Shown: one piece after another, positions 17,105 through 26,043 of the stretch
Layout of the letters: every line of letters starts with the position of its first letter
Position numbering within the stretch: the stretch's first letter is position 1
Assembly (NCBI GenBank): GCA_015099395.1
Contig: AP024096.1
Span: forward strand, 3,348,001-3,412,000
DNA length: 64,000 nucleotides
Direction: 5' to 3'
Source of the DNA: Ktedonobacteria bacterium brp13
GTDB taxonomy: Bacteria > Chloroflexota > Ktedonobacteria > Ktedonobacterales > Ktedonobacteraceae
Notes under the pieces: model-generated
Databases searched by the model: none
The model's input: only the letters and a program-made list of their open reading frames with translations
Told to the model about the DNA's origin: nothing
Translations under genes and position numbers: made by a program

Positions 17105-17305
17105 ATGCTTACACACACCCGCAAGAGAGGCCGCCGTTGGCTTCTCTGGCTCCTCGTCATCCCCTACATTTTCTTGTTGCTGCCCTTTCTCTATGACTTC
17201 AAAGCCCCCTCATTCATCGGCATCCCTTTCTTCTATTGGTACCAGATGGTCTGGATTATTATTACGTCGATTATCACAGCTCTGGCCTATTTCCTCGGCG
17301 CGTAA
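17105..17305 (+). CDS. DUF3311 small membrane protein, partner of the symporter
   Basis: A 66-residue membrane protein with a basic N-terminus and two hydrophobic helices separated by an FxYxWYQ-like segment (IPFFYWYQMVW), the pattern of DUF3311. Members are almost always found directly upstream of a MctP-type sodium:solute symporter and are thought to be an accessory subunit, which is the arrangement here. The start follows AAAAGGAG. The symporter starts 120 bp downstream, with a palindromic repeat in between. Confidence 0.85.
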   Translation: MLTHTRKRGRRWLLWLLVIPYIFLLLPFLYDFKAPSFIGIPFFYWYQMVWIIITSIITALAYFLGA

Positions 17306-17330
17306 GATGCCGTGCCTGTACATTCACACC

Positions 17331-17407
17331 AATAAGATCTTATTCCGAACACCAACGCGACTGGCGTCGCTAGTGCTAACGCACTCAGGTTTTCGGATCA
17401 GTAGTAA
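17331..17407. repeat. 77-bp palindromic dispersed repeat, copy 2
   Basis: Same layout as the copy at 13885-13961, with CCGAACACC and GGTTTTCGG as outer arms and GCGAC/GTCGC inside. It sits in the 120-bp spacer between the DUF3311 and symporter genes, so it would be transcribed within their mRNA. There it could act as a partial terminator, processing site or mRNA-stability element. Confidence 0.85.
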
Positions 17408-17425
17408 GTCTGTGAGGGAGATGTC

Positions 17426-19003
17426 ATGAAGTTCGACACGGTTGCATTTATCGTCTTTATCGCTTTCTTCGCACTGGTGACGGTCCTCGGCTTTGTCGCT
17501 GCACGCTGGCGACGTGGTGACTTGAATACGATCCATGAGTGGGGACTGGCTGGTAGGCGCTTTGGTACCGGCGTCACGTGGTTCCTGCTGGGCGGTGATT
17601 TGTATACGGCCTATACGTTTATCGCGATCCCGGCCTCTATGTTTGCGCTAGGAGCCCTTAACGGCTTCTTTGCCGTACCGTACACGGTCCTTGTCTATCC
17701 GCTGGTCTTTATCCTGATGCCACGCTTCTGGACGATCTGTAAACAGCGCGGCTATGTGACGGCAGCCGATTTTGTAGAAGACCGTTTTGGGAGTCGCACA
17801 CTGGCACTGGCGATAGCCTTTACTGGTATTCTGGCAACGATGCCTTATATTGCGCTCCAGATGTATGGCATTCAGATCTCTCTGGCCGGATTAGGCTTGC
17901 CACTGACGGTACCAATCCTGGGTTTACAGGTGGATCTGCCTCTTATTATTGCGTTTGTCATTCTGGCAGCCTATACGTATACCAGTGGTCTGCGTGCTCC
18001 GGCAATGATTGCAATGGTCAAAGACTTGATGATCTTTACGGTGCTGATCGCAATTCTAGTGATCATCCCGCTCCGTTATCATGGCTTTGCGACGCTCTTT
18101 AATGCTGCCGCGCAGAAACATCTGCTCCATCCAAAGACCTTCTTTGATCTGGTACCTGCGAATCAACAGGTGGCCTATGCATCACTGGCGCTGGGTTCTG
18201 CACTGGCGCTCTTCCTCTACCCCCACTCACTGACTGGCGTCCTCAGCAGTAGTAGCCAACGGGTCGTCAAGCGTAATGCAGCGCTGTTACCGATCTATTC
18301 GCTGATGCTGGCCTTCCTGGCGCTGCTCGGTTTTATGGCGATTGCGGATAAGATTGTTCCCTTCCCGGGCTTCGGTAATAATAGTGCGATTCCAACCTTG
18401 ATCGATACAATTTTCCCACCCTGGTTTGCCGGTTTCACCTTTGCTGCACTCTCGATCGGTGCACTGGTACCGGCGGCTATAATGTCGATCGCGGCGGCGA
18501 ATCTCTTTACACGCAATATCTACAAAGCATATCTACGACGCGACGCCTCTGAACGCGAAGAGTCGCAGGTCGCCAGGATTATGTCGCTTGTCGTCAAGTT
18601 CGGTGCACTCCTCTTTATCCTACTGGTCAAGACAGACCTGGTGGTCAACTTCCAACTATTAGGAGGCATCTGGATACTACAAACGCTCCCGACGGTCTTC
18701 ATGGGGCTCTATACGCGCTGGTTTAACCGCTGGGCACTGCTTGTAGGATGGGCGGCGGCGATGGTCCTTGGCACAACGCTCTTTGTCGTAGCAGGCAACA
18801 AAGCGACTACCGCGATCCTTGGTATACCCATCTATACTGCCATCTCCGCGCTGCTACTCAATCTGATCATCGCAGTTGTACTCACACCACTCTTTGAAGC
18901 CATTGGCCTCAAGCGCGGCATCGATCGCACCATTGCGGCCAATTACGAAGAAGAGAAGGCTCCTGTCGAGGTCGTTGAGGTCGGGAGGAAGGCTCTAGGC
19001 TAA
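17426..19003 (+). CDS. Sodium:solute symporter, SSS family (MctP-type monocarboxylate permease)
   Basis: A 525-residue integral membrane protein with about 13 hydrophobic helices, as expected for the solute:sodium symporter family. The early segment EWGLAGRRFGTGVTWFLLGGDLYTAYTF is characteristic of the MctP branch, which imports monocarboxylates such as lactate, pyruvate or alanine with Na+. The paired DUF3311 gene upstream supports that branch. The ATG at 17426 follows GAGGGAGATG. A strong stem lies after the stop at 19051-19089. The exact substrate is not shown by the sequence. Confidence 0.9.
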   Translation: MKFDTVAFIVFIAFFALVTVLGFVAARWRRGDLNTIHEWGLAGRRFGTGVTWFLLGGDLYTAYTFIAIPASMFALGALNGFFAVPYTVLVYPLVFILMPRFWTICKQRGYVTAADFVEDRFGSRTLALAIAFTGILATMPYIALQMYGIQISLAGLGLPLTVPILGLQVDLPLIIAFVILAAYTYTSGLRAPAMIAMVKDLMIFTVLIAILVIIPLRYHGFATLFNAAAQKHLLHPKTFFDLVPANQQVAYASLALGSALALFLYPHSLTGVLSSSSQRVVKRNAALLPIYSLMLAFLALLGFMAIADKIVPFPGFGNNSAIPTLIDTIFPPWFAGFTFAALSIGALVPAAIMSIAAANLFTRNIYKAYLRRDASEREESQVARIMSLVVKFGALLFILLVKTDLVVNFQLLGGIWILQTLPTVFMGLYTRWFNRWALLVGWAAAMVLGTTLFVVAGNKATTAILGIPIYTAISALLLNLIIAVVLTPLFEAIGLKRGIDRTIAANYEEEKAPVEVVEVGRKALG

Positions 19004-19050
19004 CAACCATGTAGGCGTTCACTACGAGATGCATAACCGGATGCATACAG

Positions 19051-19100
19051 CCAGGGATGGTCTGGAGAGAAGACCGAGACCGTCCCTGGCCCTCTTTCAC
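19051..19100 (+). terminator. Terminator after the symporter gene
   Basis: Thirteen-base arms CCAGGGATGGTCT (19051-19063) and AGACCGTCCCTGG (19077-19089) pair fully with one G-U. They are followed by a pyrimidine-rich CCCTCTTTC. It ends the DUF3311-symporter transcript. Confidence 0.7.
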
Positions 19101-19235
19101 TTGCTTCCCATCTAGCTCCTGCGCATGGATCGTCCTCTGTCTTCCTTTCTTATGGCAACCGTTTGTTATAATACGATTTATAGATGCAATCAGCACGCAG
19201 TATAGTGCTGATGCGGGTCAGGAGCCAAAGACAGA

Positions 19236-19793
19236 ATGGAACAGCTTACGAGAACATCTAAGAAACGCCTGCCGATGTTACCACGTACAGGTACAATTGT
19301 AGGGATCATCGCCATTGTTGTGGCAGTCATTTTGGTACTGTGGTCGGGTCCTCACGAGAAAGAGCATGATACTCTTTTTGGGGGTGAGCCGACACCGCCA
19401 GTCGTAGCAACAGGTCTACTTAATCAGCAAGCCGTCAAGCAGCAGCTTACGTATAAAGGGGTAGCCGTCAGCTTCACGCAGACACAACTGGCAACCAAAT
19501 TCTCTGACGATGGGAAGACCGTGGGGAATGTTGGGAAATATACGTTGCGCGTAATGATCAATACGCAGAATCATAATGCCGGAAGTACAACCATTGGTGT
19601 GGACTATGCACACCTGATCCAGATTATTTTGCCAGATGGAGAGAAGCTCAGTCCAAAGCTGGTCTCAATCGATGCGATCGAGTATCCTGGACGTGCTCAG
19701 AGCGGCTTCGTCGACTTTCCTGTCAATCAGCAAGTGCCTCTCAATGGTCTGAAGCTTCAGTTTGCACAGCAGGTCGTACCCTTAAGCCAGTAG
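19236..19793 (+). CDS. Membrane-anchored extracytoplasmic protein of unknown function
   Basis: A 185-residue protein. A short basic cytoplasmic start (RTSKKRLP) leads into one hydrophobic helix at about residues 20-37, which anchors a C-terminal domain outside the cell. That domain is rich in beta-strand patterns (YTLRVMINTQNHNAGS, FVDFPVNQQVPLNGLKLQF) and resembles immunoglobulin-like or DUF4352-like lipoprotein domains, but I cannot assign it. The ATG lies after GGAGCC at a usable spacing. The stop is the first of seven consecutive in-frame TAG codons, followed at once by a hairpin. Confidence 0.68.
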   Translation: MEQLTRTSKKRLPMLPRTGTIVGIIAIVVAVILVLWSGPHEKEHDTLFGGEPTPPVVATGLLNQQAVKQQLTYKGVAVSFTQTQLATKFSDDGKTVGNVGKYTLRVMINTQNHNAGSTTIGVDYAHLIQIILPDGEKLSPKLVSIDAIEYPGRAQSGFVDFPVNQQVPLNGLKLQFAQQVVPLSQ

Positions 19794-19856
19794 TAGTAGT
19801 AGTAGTAGTAGTACTCTGTACCCAACAGTACAGGGTACTACGATACTACTACTATA
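19791..19856 (+). terminator. (TAG)7 run followed by a hairpin
   Basis: Seven TAG codons (19791-19811) run directly into arms AGTACTCTGTAC (19810-19821) and GTACAGGGTACT (19828-19839), paired with one G-U, and then ACTACTACTA, which can extend the stem against the TAG run. No T-run follows. It probably marks the end of the upstream transcript. Confidence 0.5.
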
Positions 19857-19935
19857 CGCCAGGAGCTTGACCTGCATCACTCATATTCGAGCTTTATTGC
19901 GTGTTGCCCGCTTGAATCGGTTCTTCGTAATGGAA

Positions 19936-20490
19936 CTATTCTTCGTAAGAGGCTCCTACACGCTCTATCCGCTGCTGTACGTCGCGGAGCGCCTGTAGCC
20001 GTGGTGTCTGGGCCGGTTGCAGGTGCTCACCGGCCTCTATACCAGCTAAGGCCTCTTGATCACTCAATTCCTGCATGTAATCCTGCACGATCCTGTCAAG
20101 CTCAAGGTAATACTCAACAAGCAGCCGCTCACTGACCGTCACGTGGTTTACAGACTCTTCCAGCAAAGTACTCGACTCTTCATACGTCTCAAGACGCTCT
20201 TTCGCTTGCACAAAAAGCTGTTGGTAACGCTGAAGTTTCGCAGACTGCTCCTGATATTCGCGACGACGCAGGTTAGCCAACTCTACACTGGCTTGCAGTT
20301 CCTGCAATGAGAGCGCGGCCTCTCCCATCTCTAGCTTTGTTTCACGCTCGCGACGTGCTAGCCACGCACGCACTGCATGCAGTCGTACAAGAGGATTGGC
20401 CCCTACTGGCAGGCGCAGGTTGTCGTCCGAGAGCAGTTCATCACTGCCAACTTCTTCTATCTCTCCGTCGATTTCATCGTCAAAATCCAT
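19936..20490 (-). CDS. Coiled-coil protein of unknown function
   Basis: A 184-residue acidic, soluble protein. After an acidic start (DDEIDGEIEE) and a short linker, residues about 40-140 are almost continuous helix with heptad patterns rich in Glu, Gln, Leu and Arg, which predicts a coiled coil. No enzymatic motif is present. The ATG at 20488-20490 follows GAGGAAG. It is on the same strand as the response regulator gene, 179 bp downstream of it, and could be cotranscribed, but no functional link can be shown. Confidence 0.65.
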   Translation of the reverse strand: MDFDDEIDGEIEEVGSDELLSDDNLRLPVGANPLVRLHAVRAWLARRERETKLEMGEAALSLQELQASVELANLRRREYQEQSAKLQRYQQLFVQAKERLETYEESSTLLEESVNHVTVSERLLVEYYLELDRIVQDYMQELSDQEALAGIEAGEHLQPAQTPRLQALRDVQQRIERVGASYEE

Positions 20491-20669
20491 ATCGCCGTCT
20501 GCTTCCTCATATACTATTCAATGATGATAGATGATAGGTAAAGGGCGACCTCGTGTCATGCCCTACTCGCATGGTAGCATAACGATGCAAGCCGTATTTC
20601 ATTCGTCCATGCGAAAACGCCCGCCTCAGGCGACGTTTCAGATGCAGTCTACGGCTGCGCTATTCATGG

Positions 20670-21098
20670 TTATGCGGGACGAACCAACTGGCGTACAGTG
20701 TCAAGCAAGTCTCGCACATGAAAGGGCTTGGCTATCACATGCGCAACGCCAAGCGTTTTGGCGGCGGCGACGCTAGAAAGGGCTGTGATGACAATGATAG
20801 AGGGTTGCTGATCCAGTGAGAATGCATACTCACGCTCTAATTCAGCTAAATGGGCAATAAAAGTCACACCATCCATCGTAGGCATATTCATGTCTACCAG
20901 AATAACAGCAGGGAAACGTCCCTCATGAACTGCATCACGCAGCCAGGATAAGGCCTCCTGCCCCTCAGAGGCTTCAGCCGGTTCGAAGCCATCCAGTTCC
21001 AGTGCCCAGGTAACCATATCACGAATAGCAGAGTTGTCGTCGATGACAAGCACAATCGGTGCATGTCGCTCAGTATATACTATTGAGGGCGACGTCAT
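20670..21098 (-). CDS. Single-domain response regulator (CheY-like receiver)
   Basis: A 142-residue receiver domain with no output domain. The acidic pair is in VIDDN (about residues 20-21), the phosphoacceptor Asp in LVDMNMP, the switch Thr in VITALS and the conserved Lys in AKPF, so all active-site residues are present. I choose the ATG at 21096-21098, preceded by AGAGGATC; the longer frame would add 31 hydrophobic residues that look like read-through of upstream DNA. A TACAAT -10-like box lies on the minus strand at 21261-21266. No histidine kinase is adjacent, so its partner is elsewhere. Confidence 0.9.
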   Translation of the reverse strand: MTSPSIVYTERHAPIVLVIDDNSAIRDMVTWALELDGFEPAEASEGQEALSWLRDAVHEGRFPAVILVDMNMPTMDGVTFIAHLAELEREYAFSLDQQPSIIVITALSSVAAAKTLGVAHVIAKPFHVRDLLDTVRQLVRPA

Positions 21099-21234
21099 GT
21101 ATAATGATCCTCTTACACTATTTTTATTATTTTTATGCTCTACCATGAAAGCGAGCAGCGTGAGAAAAGGGAGTATTGAGAAAGCTTTCATCTTTTCTTA
21201 TCAAATATCCCCAAACATGGGCATATCTTTTGTA

Positions 21235-21263
21235 TTGACACACACTACTCTTTCTGTTATATT
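21235..21263 (+). promoter_or_regulatory. Strong sigma-70 promoter reading into a gene-free region
   Basis: TTGACA (21235-21240) and TATATT (21258-21263) are separated by exactly 17 bases on the plus strand. There is no plus-strand gene for more than 8 kb downstream; the next gene (21680-22480) is convergent. The predicted start, near 21270, leads directly into the structured RNA candidate. It overlaps the TACAAT box of the divergent response regulator. Confidence 0.65.
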
Positions 21264-21269
21264 GTACCT

Positions 21270-21600
21270 CACGAGTACGTTGACAACTCAATAGTGTTTC
21301 AGGGGTTTCAAGGTAAAACGCTCCCTTGAGTAAAAGCACTCGCGTGTTGGGAGTCATCTCAACGTGCGTTCGGGCTCATTCAACTGCAAACGTTTTGCAG
21401 GAGCTTGAAGGCACCGTTTGCGCGCTCTCGTACATCTCCATCAAGATGTACGGCTTTGAGAGGTTGGCCGTAGTCCAACCTGCCGCCTAGTTGGTTCGTC
21501 AACGGGCGTAGCTCAATGCGAAAAGGCAGAACCAATGCATTATTTGGTCATGTTTTTAGCAACTATATACTAGACGGGATTCAATTCCCGAACAGCATAT
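21270..21600 (+). ncRNA. Structured non-coding RNA candidate, possibly a solo omega-RNA/HEARO-like RNA
   Basis: This 330-base stretch has no credible ORF but many nested hairpins. Examples are CGCGTGTT/AACGTGCG (21341-21348 with 21361-21368), CTGCAAA/TTTGCAG (21384-21390, 21394-21400) enclosed by TTCAA/TTGAA, CGTACATCT/AGATGTACG (21429-21437, 21444-21452) enclosed by CTCT/AGAG, GGTTGG/CCAACC (21462-21467, 21475-21480), and TTGGTTC/GAACCAA (21491-21497, 21529-21535). Some pairings cross or compete (GCTC 21374-21377 with GAGC 21401-21404), as in pseudoknotted RNAs. A promoter precedes it. Length and complexity fit a guide RNA of an IscB/HEARO element that has lost its protein gene. That identity is inference; the structure itself is seen. 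Confidence 0.55.
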
Positions 21601-21679
21601 ACTCCCTTCTCTCCTAATATCCGCAATCAGAATGCGCAATTAATATCCCACAATCAGAATGCGAACTTCCACACCGCGT

Positions 21680-22480
21680 TTAAAAATGAGCCTGCAAAAA
21701 ATTGCTTACTACAGTATAAAACGCTTCAGGTTGCTCTAAATTAGAAAGATGCCCTGCATGTGCTATTTGTGCTAGCTGCGCACCGGGAATCTGACCAGCA
21801 TAGGCATGTGCAACCGCAGGTGGGGTCAATCCATCTTCTGCACCAACGATAACCAGTGTCGGACAGGTAATATGAGCCAGGAGCGCTGTCGAGTCCTGGC
21901 GCTGTGCCATACCACGCGAAGCAGCCGCGATCCCATAGGGCGTCGCAGTCGCAATCATACTACGCACGCGCGCCTCTACCTCTGGATGATGCTTGCGCGT
22001 CTCAGCAGCGAGCAGACGCGGTAGTTGTCGATCAGCGACTGCGTCGGGACCTTCGCGTTCAGCGACCTGTGCCAGTTGCTCACGGTTCGCACGCCCCTCC
22101 TCGTTATCAGCGTTCGGGCGTGTATCAGCCAGGATCAAGCCGCTCACACGTTCAGGATGCTGACGATAAAAAGCCATTGCCGCATAGCCACCCATCGAGA
22201 GTCCACAAAGAACCGCTTGCCGCATGCCAAGCGCATCCATCAGACCAGCAATATCGCGCGCAAACAGATCCATCGTCGAGGGCGTCCCCTCGACGATACC
22301 GCTCTCGCCGAAACCACGCCAATCAGGAGCTACCAGACGATAACGCTGCTCACGCAGCAGAGCCGCAATCTGCCCTTCCCACATCATACGGTTGAGCGGG
22401 AAGGCGTGCAAGAAGATAACAGGTTGCCCAATACCATGATCCGCATACGCCAGATCAATAGTATCAATGGTTATTTTCAA
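21680..22480 (-). CDS. Alpha/beta-fold hydrolase
   Basis: A 266-residue cytosolic esterase or hydrolase-type protein. The nucleophile elbow GLSMGG holds the catalytic Ser near residue 95, the oxyanion segment is FLHAFPLN (residues about 23-30), an acid residue is in VGAEDGLTPP, and the catalytic His is in HAGHLSNLEQP near the C-terminus. This resembles 3-oxoadipate enol-lactonase and similar small hydrolases, but the substrate cannot be read from sequence. It lies 75 bp downstream of lipA on the same strand and may be the last gene of the dehydrogenase operon. Confidence 0.88.
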   Translation of the reverse strand: MKITIDTIDLAYADHGIGQPVIFLHAFPLNRMMWEGQIAALLREQRYRLVAPDWRGFGESGIVEGTPSTMDLFARDIAGLMDALGMRQAVLCGLSMGGYAAMAFYRQHPERVSGLILADTRPNADNEEGRANREQLAQVAEREGPDAVADRQLPRLLAAETRKHHPEVEARVRSMIATATPYGIAAASRGMAQRQDSTALLAHITCPTLVIVGAEDGLTPPAVAHAYAGQIPGAQLAQIAHAGHLSNLEQPEAFYTVVSNFLQAHF

Positions 22481-22555
22481 GCTCTACGCCTTTCTTTACC
22501 TGAACACAATCACACAGCAGGCGCGCAAGCATCCCTGCACTGGCCTTCTGTGTTG

Positions 22556-23434
22556 CTACGCGTTGGCATTTGCCCCATCTGCCTGCTCGTGTGCATGGTA
22601 GGAGCTACGGACGAAGGGACCGGACTCGACGTGACGGAAACCCATCTCTTTCCCGGCTTTTTTGAAGGCCGCGAACTCTTCAAGAGTGGCGTAGCGCTGG
22701 ATCGGCAGGTGCTTGAAGGATGGGCGCAGGTACTGACCAATCGTCAAGATGTCGATACCATGCTCGCTCATGTCGCGCATGACCTGCAAGACCTCTTCCT
22801 CTGACTCACCTAAGCCAAGCATGAAGCCGGATTTTGTACGTGTGCCTGGATACATCTCTTTCGCCAATTGCAACACATCCAATGAGCGCTGATAGACTGC
22901 CTGCGGGCGGACCTGGCGATAGAGTCGGGGGATCGTCTCCACGTTATGGTTGAAGATATCTGGTTTGGCATCCATGACCACACGTAAGGCATCGGCATCA
23001 CCTTTGAAGTCAGGTGTCAGGACCTCAACTTTACAGCCAGGATTGAGGCGGCGAATCCAGCGGATAGTAGCTGCAAAGATCGAGGCACCGCCATCTTTCA
23101 ATTCATCCCTATTGACAGAGGTCACCACTGCGTGGCGCAGGCCCATCTCTTTCGCCGCTTCAGCTACACGTTTGGGCTCTTCCCAATCGACACCCAACGG
23201 ACGACCAGTCGCGATAGCGCAAAAACCGCAACTACGCGTGCAAGTATCACCGAGAATCATAAACGTAGCGGTCTTATGACCCCAGCATTCACCAATATTA
23301 GGGCAGCGCGCCTCTTCACAGACGGTATGCAACGACTGCCCACGCATCAACTGCTTTAAATCACTATAATTTTGACCCTTGGGAGCCGGTACACGTAACC
23401 ATTCGGGACGTCGCTCTGGGATAATGGTCGCCAT
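22556..23434 (-). CDS. lipA: Lipoyl synthase
   Basis: A 292-residue radical SAM enzyme that inserts two sulfur atoms into octanoyl groups bound to E2 or H-protein, forming lipoyl cofactor. The auxiliary cluster motif [12 protein letters not shown] (CX4CX5C) and the radical SAM motif CTRSCGFC (CX3CX2C) are both complete, and the family-typical RSSYHA ending is present. I start at the ATG at 23432-23434, which has AGAGGA before it; an upstream in-frame start would add 53 residues overlapping the E2 gene. A strong hairpin (GGAGCGGC/GCCGCTCC, about 23458-23479) lies between E2 and this gene. Its place after E2 fits its role of activating that complex. Confidence 0.95.
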   Translation of the reverse strand: MATIIPERRPEWLRVPAPKGQNYSDLKQLMRGQSLHTVCEEARCPNIGECWGHKTATFMILGDTCTRSCGFCAIATGRPLGVDWEEPKRVAEAAKEMGLRHAVVTSVNRDELKDGGASIFAATIRWIRRLNPGCKVEVLTPDFKGDADALRVVMDAKPDIFNHNVETIPRLYRQVRPQAVYQRSLDVLQLAKEMYPGTRTKSGFMLGLGESEEEVLQVMRDMSEHGIDILTIGQYLRPSFKHLPIQRYATLEEFAAFKKAGKEMGFRHVESGPFVRSSYHAHEQADGANANA

Positions 23435-23516
23435 GGTCCTCTGTTTCCTTCTTGTAGGGAGCGGCATTCCGCCGCTCCTAAAATATGTACGTATCCTGGT
23501 ATAGTGGAATACGATC

Positions 23517-24932
23517 TTAGTAGACGTCGATCTCACGACCGTAACTCTGCAATTTTGTACGTACGGCCTGCATAAAGCCTCCAGCACCGGCACCGTCCAG
23601 AATACGATGGTCGAATGAGAGGCTCATAAACATCATCGAACGGACAGCGATCGCATCGTCTTCTACGACGACGGCACGCTTGACGACAGCATCCATGCTA
23701 AGGATACCTGCATGCGGCTGGTTGATAATCGGCATAGAGATTATTGTACCAAATATGCCAGGATTATTCACCACGAATGTGCTGTTCTGCATGTCTTGTA
23801 CTGTAAGCTTGTTGTTGCGTGCACGCTGGGCAATCGCGTTCACCTGGCGAGCCAGTCCAGCGATAGTATACTGATCCGCATCATAGAGCGTCGGCACGAC
23901 CAGACCTGTATCGGTCGCTACGGCGATGCCAAGGTTGATATGCTTCTTGATGATAATCTTGTTGTCAGCGGTCCACGTCGAATTGATCATAGGATACTTA
24001 CGAATCCCCTCGCAGACAGCTTTCATGACAAAGGGCACAAAACTGATGCCGTAACCCTCACGCTGCTTAAAATCAGCCTTGTTCTGTGCCAACCACTTCG
24101 CGATATTGGTCATATCGATCTCGACGACCGTGGTAGCATGCGGCGACGTGCGCTTGCTACGCACCATATGCTCGGCAATCGCCAGACGCATCCGGCTCGG
24201 CTCAATAACCTCTTCACCTTCGCCGGGGATATAGACAGGCGCGGCTGGCATAGCTGAAACCGACGTGGCAACTGGAACTTCTTGACGTGTTACCACTACG
24301 GTCGAAGCAGCAGGCGTAACAGGCATAACGGGAGCAGCAACGGGTGCCTGCTGCTGCTGCTCCTGATTGGCAACATACGCTAGAATATCTTCTTTGCGCA
24401 CACGTCCATTCGTACCGGTCCCCTGAATAGCATTGAGATCGATATCATGCTCACGAGCCAGACGACGAGCAAGCGGAGAGATCCGCTGGCGCTCTTCATC
24501 GCTCTGTGGCTTTACGATCTCGACTGTATCCACAGAGCCAGTCGCGCCGTTGAGCGCCTGGTTAGCAGAAGCGGTGACGAGTTCGGCAGGAACTTTATTC
24601 AGGACAGGAGTCTCAGCCTGAACACGATCGCGCACGGGGGCAGCATCGGGACCCAGCGCAACACTGGCCGTAGAGGTGGAAGAGGAGACGTCTGCGCTCT
24701 CCTCGATCAACGCGATCTCAGCACCAACCGGAACAGTCTCATCGACCTGCACCAGTACTTTTGTCAGGCGACCAGCGACCGGGGATGGCAATTCGGCGTT
24801 GATTTTATCGGTAATAACCTCAGCGATCGCCTCATCTTGCTCAACCAGATCACCTTCTTTTTTTAACCAGGCACCAATCGTGCCCTCGGAGACCGACTCA
24901 CCCAGGCGTGGCATTGTTACCGGCGTTGGCAT
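23517..24932 (-). CDS. Dihydrolipoamide acyltransferase, E2 of a 2-oxoacid dehydrogenase complex
   Basis: A 471-residue E2 core subunit. It has one N-terminal lipoyl domain (residues about 3-78) with the lipoylated Lys in TDKINAE, a Pro/Ala-rich linker, a peripheral-subunit-binding domain ([16 protein letters not shown]...GRVRKEDIL, about 152-190), another linker, and the catalytic domain ending in the [14 protein letters not shown] active-site motif. It transfers acyl groups from lipoyl to CoA. The ATG at 24930-24932 follows GGAGTG; a GTG three codons earlier is the alternative. It lies between E1-beta and lipA. The domain set fits branched-chain, pyruvate or acetoin complexes alike, so the substrate is left open. 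Confidence 0.93.
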   Translation of the reverse strand: MPTPVTMPRLGESVSEGTIGAWLKKEGDLVEQDEAIAEVITDKINAELPSPVAGRLTKVLVQVDETVPVGAEIALIEESADVSSSTSTASVALGPDAAPVRDRVQAETPVLNKVPAELVTASANQALNGATGSVDTVEIVKPQSDEERQRISPLARRLAREHDIDLNAIQGTGTNGRVRKEDILAYVANQEQQQQAPVAAPVMPVTPAASTVVVTRQEVPVATSVSAMPAAPVYIPGEGEEVIEPSRMRLAIAEHMVRSKRTSPHATTVVEIDMTNIAKWLAQNKADFKQREGYGISFVPFVMKAVCEGIRKYPMINSTWTADNKIIIKKHINLGIAVATDTGLVVPTLYDADQYTIAGLARQVNAIAQRARNNKLTVQDMQNSTFVVNNPGIFGTIISMPIINQPHAGILSMDAVVKRAVVVEDDAIAVRSMMFMSLSFDHRILDGAGAGGFMQAVRTKLQSYGREIDVY

Positions 24933-25041
24933 TATAAGCACACTCCTTTATCTTCACTGATCAGATGCGTCAAGAGCGCTATCCTGGAAGCATTACTGGA
25001 AGCATTAATAGAACACAATAACATAATGGTATTTCCTCAAT

Positions 25042-26043
25042 CTAATAAGCAGCCAGAGCCCTGGCTGCCACCAGAATCTTTTCTGCGTTCGGTAGATACG
25101 CCTCTTCCAAGGGAGGCGCGTATGGAAAAGGAACGTCGGGCGCGGCGACACGAGTAATCGGTCCATCCAGATACTCGAACAGTTCCTCCGCAAGTATAGC
25201 GGAAAGTTCAGCGCCAATACCACCGGTCAACGTATCTTCATGCACAATCAGCACTTTATTGGTACGCTTAACTGACTCCATAATAGCATCTCTATCGAGT
25301 GGTGAGAGGCTACGCAGGTCAAGTACCTCTACCGCCAGGTCGTCAGATTCCTCTAATGCCTGCGCGGCACGCAGACATTGATGGACCATCGCACCATAGG
25401 TAAGGATCGTCATATCCTCACCCTCACGACGTACAATAGCCTTGCCAAGCGGGACAGTATAGTCATCCAACGGCAGTTCCTCGCGCAACTCGGGCAGGCG
25501 ATACAGCAATTTATGCTCTAGATAGATCACAGGGTTATTGTCACGAATCGCAGCCTTCAACATCCCTTTTGCATCATACGTTGTTGAAGGGACAACGACC
25601 TTGATCCCTGGAGTGTGAAAGAACCAGGCTTCAGGGCTCGACGAATGAAACGGCCCACCTTTGGTCCCACCACCGGCAGGGCCTCGAATGACTATCGGAA
25701 CCGGCATCCCTACACGCCAGTACATCTTCGATGCCATATTAATGATCTGGTCAAAACCACAGGTAATAAAATCGATAAACTGCATCTCAGCAATTGGGCG
25801 CATCCCCATCAAGGCAGAACCGACCGCTGAACCGATAATCGCAGCCTCAGCCATCGGCGTATCGATCACACGCGAAGCCCCAAACGTTTCTAGCAGACCC
25901 GCGCTGACCTTGAAGGCCCCCCCATAGTTCCCAACATCCTCACCCAACAAAAATACCGCCTCGTCGCGCTGCATCTCCTCATAGATCGCCTGGCCGATAG
26001 CTTCCAGGTACGTCACTTTCTTATTATTTATCGTCTTGCTCAT
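25042..26043 (-). CDS. 2-oxoacid dehydrogenase E1, beta subunit
   Basis: A 333-residue beta subunit of a heterotetrameric E1. Family hallmarks are the FLLGEDVGNYGGAF segment, the RVIDTPMAEAAIIG motif with the Glu that activates thiamine diphosphate, and the RGPAGGGTKGGPFHSSSPEAWFFHTPG region. With E1-alpha it decarboxylates a 2-oxoacid and passes the acyl group to E2. It overlaps the E1-alpha stop by 4 bp (ATGA), which indicates translational coupling, and is followed after 109 bp by E2. Confidence 0.94.
   Translation of the reverse strand: MSKTINNKKVTYLEAIGQAIYEEMQRDEAVFLLGEDVGNYGGAFKVSAGLLETFGASRVIDTPMAEAAIIGSAVGSALMGMRPIAEMQFIDFITCGFDQIINMASKMYWRVGMPVPIVIRGPAGGGTKGGPFHSSSPEAWFFHTPGIKVVVPSTTYDAKGMLKAAIRDNNPVIYLEHKLLYRLPELREELPLDDYTVPLGKAIVRREGEDMTILTYGAMVHQCLRAAQALEESDDLAVEVLDLRSLSPLDRDAIMESVKRTNKVLIVHEDTLTGGIGAELSAILAEELFEYLDGPITRVAAPDVPFPYAPPLEEAYLPNAEKILVAARALAAY

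Noticed and set aside
21133..21357. 74-codon minus-strand ORF beginning MTPNTRVLLLKG, considered as the start of a nuclease gene
   Set aside because: It lies antisense to the promoter and RNA candidate and does not resemble a known N-terminus beyond a few hydrophobic residues. The plus-strand promoter argues for transcription the other way.
21301..21600. RNase P RNA, tmRNA, SRP RNA or 6S RNA as identity for the structured region
   Set aside because: The hallmark sequences of those RNAs (for example the RNase P GAGGAAAGUC core or a tmRNA tag reading frame) are not present, and the hairpin order does not fit.
22025..22804. 259-codon plus-strand ORF opposite the hydrolase and lipA genes
   Set aside because: Both minus-strand genes have complete catalytic motifs; the opposite frame has none.
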